From Bacteroidales bacterium (GTDB lineage Bacteria > Bacteroidota > Bacteroidia > Bacteroidales > UBA4181): a stretch of DNA of 18,490 bases. The notes beneath the pieces were generated by a model, which worked only from the letters and a program-made list of their open reading frames with translations, was not told where the DNA came from and did not search any database. Shown here piece by piece: positions 6,398 through 14,620 of this stretch. The stretch's first letter is position 1; the number at the start of each line of letters is the position of its first letter. A program made the translations under genes and the position numbers. The stretch is taken from positions 1 to 18,490 of the forward strand of contig JAQVSH010000012.1 in assembly GCA_028700615.1 (NCBI GenBank). The letters are read 5' to 3'.

Positions 6398-8929
6398 TTA
6401 AGCTTCCGGAGTTAAATTGTCTTCAGAAACACGATTTTCGTATGTTTCCTCATTATCCTTTGCTGTTATTGAGGGTTCATCCTCCGATCCGGGAACCTGA
6501 GTAACCGATGCAATAGTATCTCCATTTCGCAAATTAATCAGGCGAACCCCCTGTGTTGCTCTCCCGGACACTCTTATCTGAGAAATATCCAGACGAATAG
6601 TAAGCCCTGATTTATTGATAATCATGAGATTTTCATCATCAGTTACAGCTTTAATTGCAATCAATTTCCCGGTTTTTTCGGTAATATTAATTGTTTTAAC
6701 ACCTTTTCCGCCACGGTTTGTAACTCTGTAATCCTCAATCGGAGAACGTTTTCCATAACCATTTTCTGACACAACCATGACATCTTTAGAAGCATTATCC
6801 ACACAAATCATGCCAATCACCTGATCATCGGGTTCCGAAGAAAGCAAAATTCCACGGACACCTGCAGCAGTTCTGCCTACAGGGCGAACTGTCGACTCAT
6901 TAAAACGAATAGCCCTCCCCGACCGAATCGCTAAAAGAACCTCACTCTGGCCTGTAGTAAACCTGGCTTCAAGCAATATATCTCCTTCCCGTATAGTAAT
7001 TGCGTTAATTCCATTGGCACGGGGACGCGAATATGCTTCCAGAGGGGTCTTTTTAACCGTTCCGTTTTGTGTACATAGAATAATATAGCGATTATTTACA
7101 TATTCAGGATCTGTCAGATTCTTCACATTAATATAAGCTCTGACTTTATCCTCCGCTTCAATATTGATCAGGTTTTGAATGGCCCGACCCTTAGAGGTTT
7201 TACTGCCTTCGGGAATTTCGTACACTTTCATCCAAAAGCATTTGCCTTTTTCGGTAAACAGCAAAAGAGTATTGTGCATGGAGGCATTGAAAAGATACTC
7301 CAGAAAATCCTCATCGCGGGTTGTACTCCCTTTAGAACCAACTCCTCCCCTGCTTTGGGTTTTAAATTCGGTGAGAGGCGTCCTTTTTATATAACCCATA
7401 TGAGAAATGGTAATCACCATTTCATCATCCGCATAAAAATCTTCCGGATTAAATTCTTCAGCAGACATTACGATCTGAGTTCTTCTTGCGTCTCCATATT
7501 TTTCTCTGACTTTTATCAGCTCGTCTTTAATGATTTTCATCCTCAATGACTCATCCGCCAAAATAGAATTCAGATATTCCACCAACCGGCAAAGTTCATC
7601 GTATTCCGATTTAAGTTTTTCCCTTTCAAGACCCGTAAGCTGACGCAAACGCATATCCACAATGGCCCGAGCCTGAATATCCGTGAATGAGAAGCGCTCT
7701 ATCAAACGATCTTTGGCTTCATCGGGAGTGGCAGACTCACGAATCAGATGAATCACTTCATCTATATTATCCACAGCAATTAAAAGCCCTTCAAGAATAT
7801 GAAGCCTTTCTTTCGCCTTATTCAAATCAAATTCCGTTCTGCGAACGACCACTTCATGACGGTGCTTTACATAATAATGGATAAGTTCTTTCAGATTCAA
7901 CAAACGGGGACGTCCGTTTACCAGAGCAATGTTATTCACACTGAAGGCTGATTGCAGCGGGGTAAGCTTAAACAGGGTGTTGAGAACGACGTTGGAGGTT
8001 GCATCTTTTTTCAGTTTAATGACAATTCGTGTCCCATCCCGGTCACTCTCATCATTAATGAAAGAAATGCCTTCAATCTTTTTCTCATTGACAAGGTCTG
8101 CAATCGTCTTAATCAACTCTGATTTATTAATCATATAAGGGATTTCGGAAACCACAATTACTTCCCTTCCACTCTCCTGAACTTCAATATCTGTTTTAGC
8201 CCGGATGACAATTCTTCCCCGGCCGGTCAAATAAGATTCCCGAACCCCTTTGTATCCCTGAATAATTCCTCCGGTAGGAAAATCGGGAGCTACGATATGG
8301 TGTATCAGGGTTTCTATATCCACCTCTTTATCATCGATATAGGCAATGATGGCATCTATGGTATTGCTCAAATTATGAGGAGGCATATTTGTAGCCATAC
8401 CCACCGCAATTCCGGAAGAACCGTTCACTAATAAATGAGGAATGCCCGCTGGAAGTACCTTGGGTTCTTCGAGAGAATCATCAAAGTTCAGTTGAAAATC
8501 AACAGTATTTTTATCAATATCAGCCAGCATTTCTTCCGCAATTTTTTGCATACGGGCTTCCGTGTAACGCATAGCTGCGGGAGAATCCCCGTCCAGAGAG
8601 CCAAAATTACCCTGACCATCTACCATAGGATAACGCAAGGACCACCACTGGGCCATGCGAACCATAGCTCCATAAACAGAACTGTCTCCGTGGGGATGAT
8701 ATTTTCCTAATACTTCACCGACAATACGCGCTGATTTCTTGTATCCATGACCAGCCAAAACCCCTAGCTGTGACATTCCGAACAGAACCCGGCGATGAAC
8801 CGGTTTTAGGCCATCCCTTACGTCAGGTAATGCTCTGGAAACAATAACAGACATCGAATAATCGATGTATGAGGATTTCATTTCTTCCTCAATGTTGATA
8901 TGAATGATTTTTTCTCCTTCTTGTTGCAT
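6398..8929 (-). CDS. gyrA: DNA gyrase subunit A
   Basis: GyrA is the DNA-cutting and rejoining subunit of gyrase, which with GyrB introduces negative supercoils using ATP. The 843-residue protein aligns at the N-terminus with E. coli numbering: the winged-helix region contains GKYHPHGDSSVYGAMVRMAQ, and the catalytic tyrosine is Tyr122 in AAMRYTEAR. The breakage-reunion domain and coiled-coil arm run to about residue 490. The C-terminal DNA-wrapping beta-pinwheel runs from about 500 to 810, followed by an acidic tail typical of GyrA. The GyrA box is QSRGGVG at 525-531, less basic than the E. coli QRRGGKG. Position 87 in the quinolone region is Gly, where E. coli has Asp; position 83 is Ser. 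GyrA is favoured over ParC by the box, the full pinwheel and overall similarity. gyrB is not in the window. Upstream, divergent yicC shares a 237-base gap. Confidence 0.97.
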   Translation of the reverse strand: MQQEGEKIIHINIEEEMKSSYIDYSMSVIVSRALPDVRDGLKPVHRRVLFGMSQLGVLAGHGYKKSARIVGEVLGKYHPHGDSSVYGAMVRMAQWWSLRYPMVDGQGNFGSLDGDSPAAMRYTEARMQKIAEEMLADIDKNTVDFQLNFDDSLEEPKVLPAGIPHLLVNGSSGIAVGMATNMPPHNLSNTIDAIIAYIDDKEVDIETLIHHIVAPDFPTGGIIQGYKGVRESYLTGRGRIVIRAKTDIEVQESGREVIVVSEIPYMINKSELIKTIADLVNEKKIEGISFINDESDRDGTRIVIKLKKDATSNVVLNTLFKLTPLQSAFSVNNIALVNGRPRLLNLKELIHYYVKHRHEVVVRRTEFDLNKAKERLHILEGLLIAVDNIDEVIHLIRESATPDEAKDRLIERFSFTDIQARAIVDMRLRQLTGLEREKLKSEYDELCRLVEYLNSILADESLRMKIIKDELIKVREKYGDARRTQIVMSAEEFNPEDFYADDEMVITISHMGYIKRTPLTEFKTQSRGGVGSKGSTTRDEDFLEYLFNASMHNTLLLFTEKGKCFWMKVYEIPEGSKTSKGRAIQNLINIEAEDKVRAYINVKNLTDPEYVNNRYIILCTQNGTVKKTPLEAYSRPRANGINAITIREGDILLEARFTTGQSEVLLAIRSGRAIRFNESTVRPVGRTAAGVRGILLSSEPDDQVIGMICVDNASKDVMVVSENGYGKRSPIEDYRVTNRGGKGVKTINITEKTGKLIAIKAVTDDENLMIINKSGLTIRLDISQIRVSGRATQGVRLINLRNGDTIASVTQVPGSEDEPSITAKDNEETYENRVSEDNLTPEA

Positions 8930-9108
8930 ATGAATAATTATCTATCGGAATCAATCTGATTATAAAGAAAATAAATTTCAAACTTTCCGGTTTGCCTAAA
9001 TCAGATTTTATCTGCGAAAATACGATTTTTTAAGCAATTTTCCGTTTTTTAAAGAAGGAACTTATTAACATGGGGATCTTAAAAATAACACCCGAAAAAG
9101 GAAAGAAC

Positions 9109-9139
9109 TTGTAGCTTTGTTATATTTCATGTAGTTTTG
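9109..9139 (+). promoter_or_regulatory. Bacteroidota-type promoter for yicC-gmk
   Basis: TTG at 9109-9111 is followed after 20 bases by TAGTTTTG (9132-9139), a full match to TAnnTTTG. Transcription would start near 9145, about 20 bases before the yicC ATG. A second -7-like TAGCTTTG at 9112-9119 has no upstream partner. The rest of the 8930-9166 gap must also hold the gyrA start signals, but I see no convincing minus-strand promoter there. Confidence 0.55.
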
Positions 9140-9166
9140 TTTTTCCGATTACAAATCAAGGTAAGT

Positions 9167-10042
9167 ATGCTTAAATCCATGACCGGATTCGGGAGATCCG
9201 AATCTATTCTCAGAAATAAAAAAGTTTCTATCGAAATTAAAACTCTCAATAGCAAACAAGTTGACCTTAGTGTCAAAATCCCCGGCAGTCTGAGGGAATA
9301 TGAGTTTGAATTGAGAAACATAATTTCAACCTCTATAAAAAGAGGAAAGGCTGATTTTTCAATATCTATTGAGTCAACTGAAGAGACTCACACCATGACC
9401 ATTCAGGCTGACGTAGTAAAAAATTATTATGAACAACTCCATGAAATCCACAAATCTCTGGGATTGCCTCTTCCTGATAGCATTATACTTTCTACGCTGA
9501 GATTACCGGATTCTCTCAAAACGGAGAAGCAGGAGATTTGTCCGGAAGAATGGACTTTAATCTTGAAAAATATTTTTGAAGCCCTGGATAATCTGGATAA
9601 ATACAGAATCAGAGAGGGTGAAGCGCTGGAAAAGGATATATTGTTCCGTGTCGGAGAAATTGAATCCTTGTTAGAATCCGTGCTGCCTTTTGAATCAAAA
9701 AGAATTGAAACTTTTAGAAATAGATTAAAAAAGCGCCTTGAGGAGGTGGTTTCCGGAGATCTGATTGATTCGAACCGACTGGAACAGGAATTAATATACT
9801 ACCTGGAAAAATATGATATTACAGAGGAAAAGGTGCGTTTGGCCAACCATTGCAAGTATTTCAATGAGACAATGGCAGACGAGGAAGATACTGGCAGAAA
9901 ACTGGGATTTATCGCTCAGGAAATGGGCAGGGAAATAAATACGCTGGGTTCTAAAGCCAACGATTCGGATATTCAAAAAATAGTTGTCAGAATGAAGGAC
10001 GAGCTGGAAAAGATTAAGGAACAAATCCTGAATATATTATAA
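9167..10042 (+). CDS. yicC: YicC/YloC-family endoribonuclease
   Basis: This 291-residue protein belongs to the YicC family, whose members have been reported to act as RNA endonucleases and are often encoded beside gmk. The hallmark N-terminus MLKSMTGFGRSE is present. The C-terminal DUF1732 half carries DITEEKVRLANH, GRKLGFIAQEMGREINTLGSKA and the final KDELEKIKEQILNIL, all strongly conserved in the family. The ATG at 9167 is chosen over an in-frame TTG at 9137 because the family starts a few residues before MTGFG. The next ATG at 9179 is also possible. gmk follows after 9 bases, so the two genes are almost certainly co-transcribed from the promoter just upstream. The physiological RNA target cannot be read from the sequence. 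Confidence 0.93.
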   Translation: MLKSMTGFGRSESILRNKKVSIEIKTLNSKQVDLSVKIPGSLREYEFELRNIISTSIKRGKADFSISIESTEETHTMTIQADVVKNYYEQLHEIHKSLGLPLPDSIILSTLRLPDSLKTEKQEICPEEWTLILKNIFEALDNLDKYRIREGEALEKDILFRVGEIESLLESVLPFESKRIETFRNRLKKRLEEVVSGDLIDSNRLEQELIYYLEKYDITEEKVRLANHCKYFNETMADEEDTGRKLGFIAQEMGREINTLGSKANDSDIQKIVVRMKDELEKIKEQILNIL

Positions 10043-10051
10043 CCTTTTCAA

Positions 10052-10627
10052 ATGCTGATGAATAAGAAAGTTATCATCATATCGGCACCCTCCGGTTCAG
10101 GAAAAACAACGATAATCAATCGTCTGCTTCAAAGCGGTTTACCACTGGCCTTTTCCATATCTGCCTGCACAAGGCCTATGAGAGAAGGAGAAGTAAACGG
10201 CAAGGATTATTATTTTTTGTCTTCTGATGCCTTTAGAAAATATATTCAGGAAGATGCGTTTGTAGAATGGGAAGAAGTATATGAAGGATCTTTCTATGGC
10301 ACATTACGGTCTGAACCTGAGAGAATATGGTCAAAAGGATTGTATGTTCTTTTCGATGTGGACGTTGTGGGAGGAATGAATATAAAAAAAGTTTTTAAGG
10401 ATCAGGCTCTTTCCGTTTTTATTATGCCTCCGTCTATTGAAGAACTACGAAAACGTCTGGAAAAACGGGGAACTGATACCCGCGAAGTCATTGATAAAAG
10501 AATTCAGAAGGCCACCCGTGAAATAAATTTCTCCGAAAGATTTGATCATATCGTAGTCAACGACAACCTGGAAACAGCCATAAATAAAGTTGCCGGATTA
10601 ATCAAAAATTTTCTTGAAATTCAATAA
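10052..10627 (+). CDS. gmk: Guanylate kinase
   Basis: Guanylate kinase phosphorylates GMP to GDP with ATP, an essential step in guanine nucleotide supply. The 191-residue length is usual for the family. The P-loop SAPSGSGKTT lies at about residues 11-20, and GMP-binding segments follow: SACTRPMREGEVNGKDYYF, and EWEEVYEGSFYGT. The lid and adenine-binding part includes RKRLEKRGTDTREVIDKRI and the late FDHIVVND. The start may be this ATG or the one two codons later at 10058; neither has a clear ribosome binding site. It is the second gene of the yicC-gmk pair. Its stop codon is separated by one base from the stop codon of convergent lysA. Confidence 0.97.
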   Translation: MLMNKKVIIISAPSGSGKTTIINRLLQSGLPLAFSISACTRPMREGEVNGKDYYFLSSDAFRKYIQEDAFVEWEEVYEGSFYGTLRSEPERIWSKGLYVLFDVDVVGGMNIKKVFKDQALSVFIMPPSIEELRKRLEKRGTDTREVIDKRIQKATREINFSERFDHIVVNDNLETAINKVAGLIKNFLEIQ

Positions 10628-10628
10628 T

Positions 10629-11864
10629 CTAAGGGAGGTCTACCTGTAGTTGCTTTTTGATCAGGTCTTCAAAAGTCTCCCGTTCCCTGATGAGGTAATC
10701 AATTCCCTGATGTACCATCACTTCTGCGGGACGGAGTCTTCCGTTGTAATTAGAGGACATGGAAAAACAATAGGCTCCTGCATTCAGAAACAACAGATAA
10801 TCTCCTTCGCGAATGTCATTGATTTCTCTATCTGTGGCAAAGGTATCTGTTTCACATATATATCCGACTACATTGTATTTATGTTTTTCCCCTTCCGGAT
10901 TAGATATATTTACAATATGGTGGTAGGCATCATAAAACATAGGCCTGATTAAATGGTTCAGACCCGTATTCACCCCCGCAAAAACAGCCGCAGGAGTTTT
11001 TTTTACAACATTCACCCTTGCAGCCAGATATCCGGCCTGACTGACCAAAAATTTCCCCGGTTCAAATATGAGCATCAATTCACGGCCATATTCATTACAA
11101 AAGGTTTGAAAACTTTCAGCAATCACGGAACCCAGCAATTCAACATCCGTTGCATAATCCCCCGGTTTGTATGGTACTTTAAATCCGCTTCCAAAATCCA
11201 GAAACTTCAAATTTTTAAAATGAAAAGCCGTACTGTATAAAGCATTAGCACTAAGGACAAATGCTTCCGGATCAAGAATATCAGAGCCCGTATGCATATG
11301 GAGTCCTTCAACGATAATCCCATATTTTTCCACAATGGAAACAATCTGGTCAATCTGTTCCAGAGAAATCCCAAACTTGGAGCCTTTGTGTCCGGTGGAT
11401 ATCTTAATATGCCCCCCTCCCATCACATGCGGATTGATCCTGATACACACCGGAAAAGAAGAACCATAGGTCTGTCCAAATTGTTCAAGAACAGATAAAT
11501 TGTCTAAAGTGATCCGGACTCCCAGATTGATAGCTTCTTCAAATTCTTCAAATTCGACGCCACTTGGAGTAAACATGATCTTATCCGGAGAAAAACCTGA
11601 CAATAAACCTAAACGGACTTCCTGAGGAGACACAGCATCAAGGCCGGATCCCAAACGGTTGAATAAATTCATAACCGTTCTGTTTCCCATTGATTTACAG
11701 GCAAAATTAAGCTGAACATGAATACCGGGAAACGCATTAAAAAGACGTTGATACTGAAGTTTCATCCGGCTGCTGTCATATATAAACAAAGGCGATCCGT
11801 ATTTTTCAATCAGATCATTGACTGAGATACCATCAATAAGGTACTGTCCGTCTTTAAGTTCCAT
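10629..11864 (-). CDS. lysA: Diaminopimelate decarboxylase
   Basis: LysA decarboxylates meso-diaminopimelate to L-lysine using pyridoxal phosphate, the last step of lysine synthesis. The 411-residue protein is a fold-type III PLP enzyme. The PLP lysine is Lys57 in NFACKSMGN. HMHTGSD is at 189-195, and the phosphate-binding loop reads GSGF at 225-228. EPGK is at 268-271, RPMFYDAYH near 308, the active-site cysteine is in CETDTF at 337-342, and GAYCFSMSSNYN is at 363-374. The ACK motif in place of ALKAN and the EPGK variant appear to be forms used in Bacteroidota. It follows alaS after only 6 bases, so the two are read as one unit. Arginine or ornithine decarboxylases of this fold are less likely given the CETDTF and RPMFYDAYH motifs. 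Confidence 0.94.
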   Translation of the reverse strand: MELKDGQYLIDGISVNDLIEKYGSPLFIYDSSRMKLQYQRLFNAFPGIHVQLNFACKSMGNRTVMNLFNRLGSGLDAVSPQEVRLGLLSGFSPDKIMFTPSGVEFEEFEEAINLGVRITLDNLSVLEQFGQTYGSSFPVCIRINPHVMGGGHIKISTGHKGSKFGISLEQIDQIVSIVEKYGIIVEGLHMHTGSDILDPEAFVLSANALYSTAFHFKNLKFLDFGSGFKVPYKPGDYATDVELLGSVIAESFQTFCNEYGRELMLIFEPGKFLVSQAGYLAARVNVVKKTPAAVFAGVNTGLNHLIRPMFYDAYHHIVNISNPEGEKHKYNVVGYICETDTFATDREINDIREGDYLLFLNAGAYCFSMSSNYNGRLRPAEVMVHQGIDYLIRERETFEDLIKKQLQVDLP

Positions 11865-11870
11865 AAAAAT

Positions 11871-14486
11871 TTATTGAGTAATGGTTTCTTTGATGTATTG
11901 AAGCGCTTTAGATATTCCCTCAGCATTTTTTCCTCCGGCCGTTGCATAAAAAGACTGACCGCCTCCGCCACCCTGAATGAATTTTGCGGCTTCCCTGATC
12001 AGCTTAACAGCATCCATCCCCCGGTCCACTAAATCATTAGAAACCATAACAGCTATATTAGGTTTCCCATCGATGACACAGGCTGAAACAAAAACGGTAT
12101 TGCTGCATTCTTGCCTTAGTTGAAAAGCAATATCTTTAACAATCTCGGGAAGCATTTCTACCCGGGATTCAATATAATTTACTTTACCTAATAACTGAAC
12201 GTGCTTACACAAATCTTCTTTTACTCTGACAATCTGTTCTTTAATCAGATTTTCCACTTTGGATCTTAACGATTCATTTTCTTCCAGGGTTTTCTTCACA
12301 GAAGTGGTAAGGCTGGGCGTATTGTGAAACATTTGTTTGAGAATTTCCATGGAATCCAACAGATCTTCCACAAATTTTTCTGCCCGCTCTCCTGTAACCG
12401 CTTCGATACGACGAATACCGGCCGCAACCGAGGTCTCATACAGAATTTTAAAAAACCCAATATTTCCGGTAGCAGGAACATGGGTTCCCCCGCATAATTC
12501 AAGGGAATCGCCGTAAGAAATCATTCTGACTTTGTCTCCGTATTTTTCACCAAATAAAGCCATGGCTCCCTTTTTTCTGGCTTCCTCAATCGGTAAATCC
12601 CTCCACTCCTGTCTCTGAAGATTCTTACGAATCATAGCATTAACCAACTGTTCGGTCTTTTTTAATTCTTCACTCGTAACTTTCTGAAAATGAGAGAAGT
12701 CAAATCGGAGAGAACTGTCATTAACCGCAGAGCCTTTTTGTTCAACATGGGTGCCTAATACAGTTCTGAGGGCATGATGTAATAAATGGGTTGCCGTGTG
12801 ATTGGATTCTGTGGAATGTCTTTTGGCTAAATCCACTTTAGCGACAAAGACACCAAACATATCCGCAGGTAGTTTCTCGGCTAAATGAATATTCAGGTTA
12901 TTCTCTTTATGGGTATTGAGGATTCGGATGGTTTCCTTCTCTGAAACAATGATTCCGGAATCCCCTGATTGGCCACCGCTTTCAGCATAAAACGGGGTTA
13001 CATCAAATACAAGCTGAAATTGAGATTTTCCCTTGATCGTGACCTGTCTGTATTTCGTGATTTTAATCTGAGTCTCAAGAGTATCATATCCCACAAAAAC
13101 ACACTCTTCAGAGGGAAAATTAACATTCCAGTCTCCTGTATCCACACTGGCATCTGCACGGGAACGAGCTTTCTGTTCCTCCATGGATTGCTGATATTCC
13201 TGCTCATTATAGGTCATGCCTCTTTCTCTGAGAATCAACTCGGTCAAGTCAAGAGGAAATCCATAAGTATCATACAATTCAAAGACAATGGAGCCGCTTA
13301 TCTTCTGATGATCTTCTGCCTGGTTTTTTGAAATAATACCATCCAGCATGCGTAATCCTGTAGACAAAGTCCTTAGAAAAGAGGATTCCTCTTCCTTAAT
13401 TACGCGTTCTATAAGATTTTGCTGGCTTATCAGTTCGGGATAAGCCTCTCCCATAACGCGAATCAAAGCTGGAACCAGAGCGTACAGAAAAGGTTCTTCC
13501 AACCCGAGAAAAGTATGTCCATAACGCACCGCACGACGTAACAAACGCCTGATCACATACCCGCCCCTGTTATTGGAAGGTATCTGTCCATCTGCAATAG
13601 AAAATGAAATAGCACGGAGATGATCCGCAATCACGCGCATGGCAATGTCAGTGGTTTCAGACGATCCATATTGTTTTCCACAAAGGTTTCCAACCGCTTT
13701 TAAAAGATCCTGGAAAAGATCTATGTCATAGTTGGAATTTTTATGTTGAATGACGCGGCATAATCTTTCAAATCCCATGCCCGTATCCACGTGACTTGCC
13801 GGTAATTTCTCCAGTTCTCCCGAGGCTTTACGGTTATATTGCATAAAAACCAAATTCCATATTTCAATCACCTGGGGATCACTCGCGTTAACAAGCTGAT
13901 TTCCTGGAATTTTACGTATTTCTTCTTCCGGCCTTGAGTCATAATGAATCTCAGAGCAGGGACCACAGGGACCGGTATCCCCCATTTCCCAAAAATTATC
14001 TTTTTTATTGCCAAACAGAATACGGTCTTCTGAAAGAAACTGTTTCCAATATTCCAAAGCTTCAGTGTCCATATCCAGTTGATCGTCCTTACTGCCCTCA
14101 AAAACAGTAACATAAAGCCTGTCCTTCTCAATATGAAGCACTTCCGTCAAGTATTCCCACGCCCATGCAATAGCCTCTTTCTTAAAATAATCTCCAAACG
14201 ACCAGTTTCCAAGCATTTCAAACATCGTGTGATGATAGGTGTCATGACCTACTTCTTCCAGGTCATTGTGTTTTCCGCTGACACGCAAACATTTCTGACT
14301 GTCCGCAATACGTTGATGCTTAGCTTGAGAATGCCCCAAAAAGATATCTTTAAATTGATTCATACCCGCATTGGTAAACATCAAGGTTGGATCATTCTTC
14401 ACAACCATGGGGGCTGAAGGAACTATTGTATGCTTTTTTGATAAGAAAAAATCCAGATAGGATTGCCTGATTTCTTGACTGGTCAT
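11871..14486 (-). CDS. alaS: Alanyl-tRNA synthetase
   Basis: AlaS charges tRNA-Ala with alanine and removes mischarged serine or glycine. At 871 residues it is of normal full length. The class II catalytic domain begins MTSQEIRQSYLDFF and includes DPTLMFTNAGMNQFK (32-46) and GDTGPCGPCSEIHYD (169-183). The tRNA-recognition part follows with NNRGGYVIRRLLRRAVRYG (305-323). The editing domain holds the four zinc ligands His563 and His567 (HTATH) with Cys665 and His669 (CGGTH). A coiled coil near 725-765 leads to the C-terminal DHHA1 domain with GGGGGQSFYATAGGK (839-853). No key residue is missing. It heads an alaS-lysA unit and diverges from the M23 peptidase gene across 134 bases. Confidence 0.98.
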   Translation of the reverse strand: MTSQEIRQSYLDFFLSKKHTIVPSAPMVVKNDPTLMFTNAGMNQFKDIFLGHSQAKHQRIADSQKCLRVSGKHNDLEEVGHDTYHHTMFEMLGNWSFGDYFKKEAIAWAWEYLTEVLHIEKDRLYVTVFEGSKDDQLDMDTEALEYWKQFLSEDRILFGNKKDNFWEMGDTGPCGPCSEIHYDSRPEEEIRKIPGNQLVNASDPQVIEIWNLVFMQYNRKASGELEKLPASHVDTGMGFERLCRVIQHKNSNYDIDLFQDLLKAVGNLCGKQYGSSETTDIAMRVIADHLRAISFSIADGQIPSNNRGGYVIRRLLRRAVRYGHTFLGLEEPFLYALVPALIRVMGEAYPELISQQNLIERVIKEEESSFLRTLSTGLRMLDGIISKNQAEDHQKISGSIVFELYDTYGFPLDLTELILRERGMTYNEQEYQQSMEEQKARSRADASVDTGDWNVNFPSEECVFVGYDTLETQIKITKYRQVTIKGKSQFQLVFDVTPFYAESGGQSGDSGIIVSEKETIRILNTHKENNLNIHLAEKLPADMFGVFVAKVDLAKRHSTESNHTATHLLHHALRTVLGTHVEQKGSAVNDSSLRFDFSHFQKVTSEELKKTEQLVNAMIRKNLQRQEWRDLPIEEARKKGAMALFGEKYGDKVRMISYGDSLELCGGTHVPATGNIGFFKILYETSVAAGIRRIEAVTGERAEKFVEDLLDSMEILKQMFHNTPSLTTSVKKTLEENESLRSKVENLIKEQIVRVKEDLCKHVQLLGKVNYIESRVEMLPEIVKDIAFQLRQECSNTVFVSACVIDGKPNIAVMVSNDLVDRGMDAVKLIREAAKFIQGGGGGQSFYATAGGKNAEGISKALQYIKETITQ

Positions 14487-14535
14487 AATATACAGACTCT
14501 TGCTTGTTAAAAAATGTTATTTGAATCGTCTAGAG

Positions 14536-14567
14536 TTTGGCAAAAGTAACGAAATGATTTAATTTTG
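14536..14567 (+). promoter_or_regulatory. Bacteroidota-type promoter for the M23 peptidase gene
   Basis: TTTG (14536-14539), 20 bases, then TAATTTTG (14560-14567) is a full match to the Bacteroidota primary promoter pattern. Transcription would start near 14573, giving a leader of about 48 bases before the ATG at 14621. This is the best promoter match in the window. Confidence 0.7.
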
Positions 14568-14573
14568 CTCAGA
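14541..14573 (-). promoter_or_regulatory. Candidate alaS-lysA promoter, interleaved with the M23 promoter
   Basis: On the minus strand, TCTG (14570-14573) is followed after 21 bases by TACTTTTG (14541-14548), an exact match to TAnnTTTG. The upstream element has one mismatch. Transcription would begin near 14535, about 50 bases before the alaS ATG. Its elements alternate with those of the divergent M23 promoter. Confidence 0.45.
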
Positions 14574-14620
14574 AATTTAGCAAAAAGATCCTGATTGGAT
14601 TATGCATAATAAACTCCGAT

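Noticed and set aside
8952..8982. Possible gyrA promoter (TTTG 8979-8982, 19 bases, TCAGATTG)
   Set aside because: The downstream element matches only four of the six fixed positions of TAnnTTTG, too weak to list.
9137..9166. Upstream TTG start for yicC
   Set aside because: It overlaps the predicted promoter, and the family begins at MLKSMTGFG.
12969..13331. 120-residue plus-strand open frame opposite alaS
   Set aside because: It lies wholly within the strongly conserved alaS gene on the other strand and has no recognisable domain. It is a shadow frame, as are others opposite lysA, gyrA and queA.
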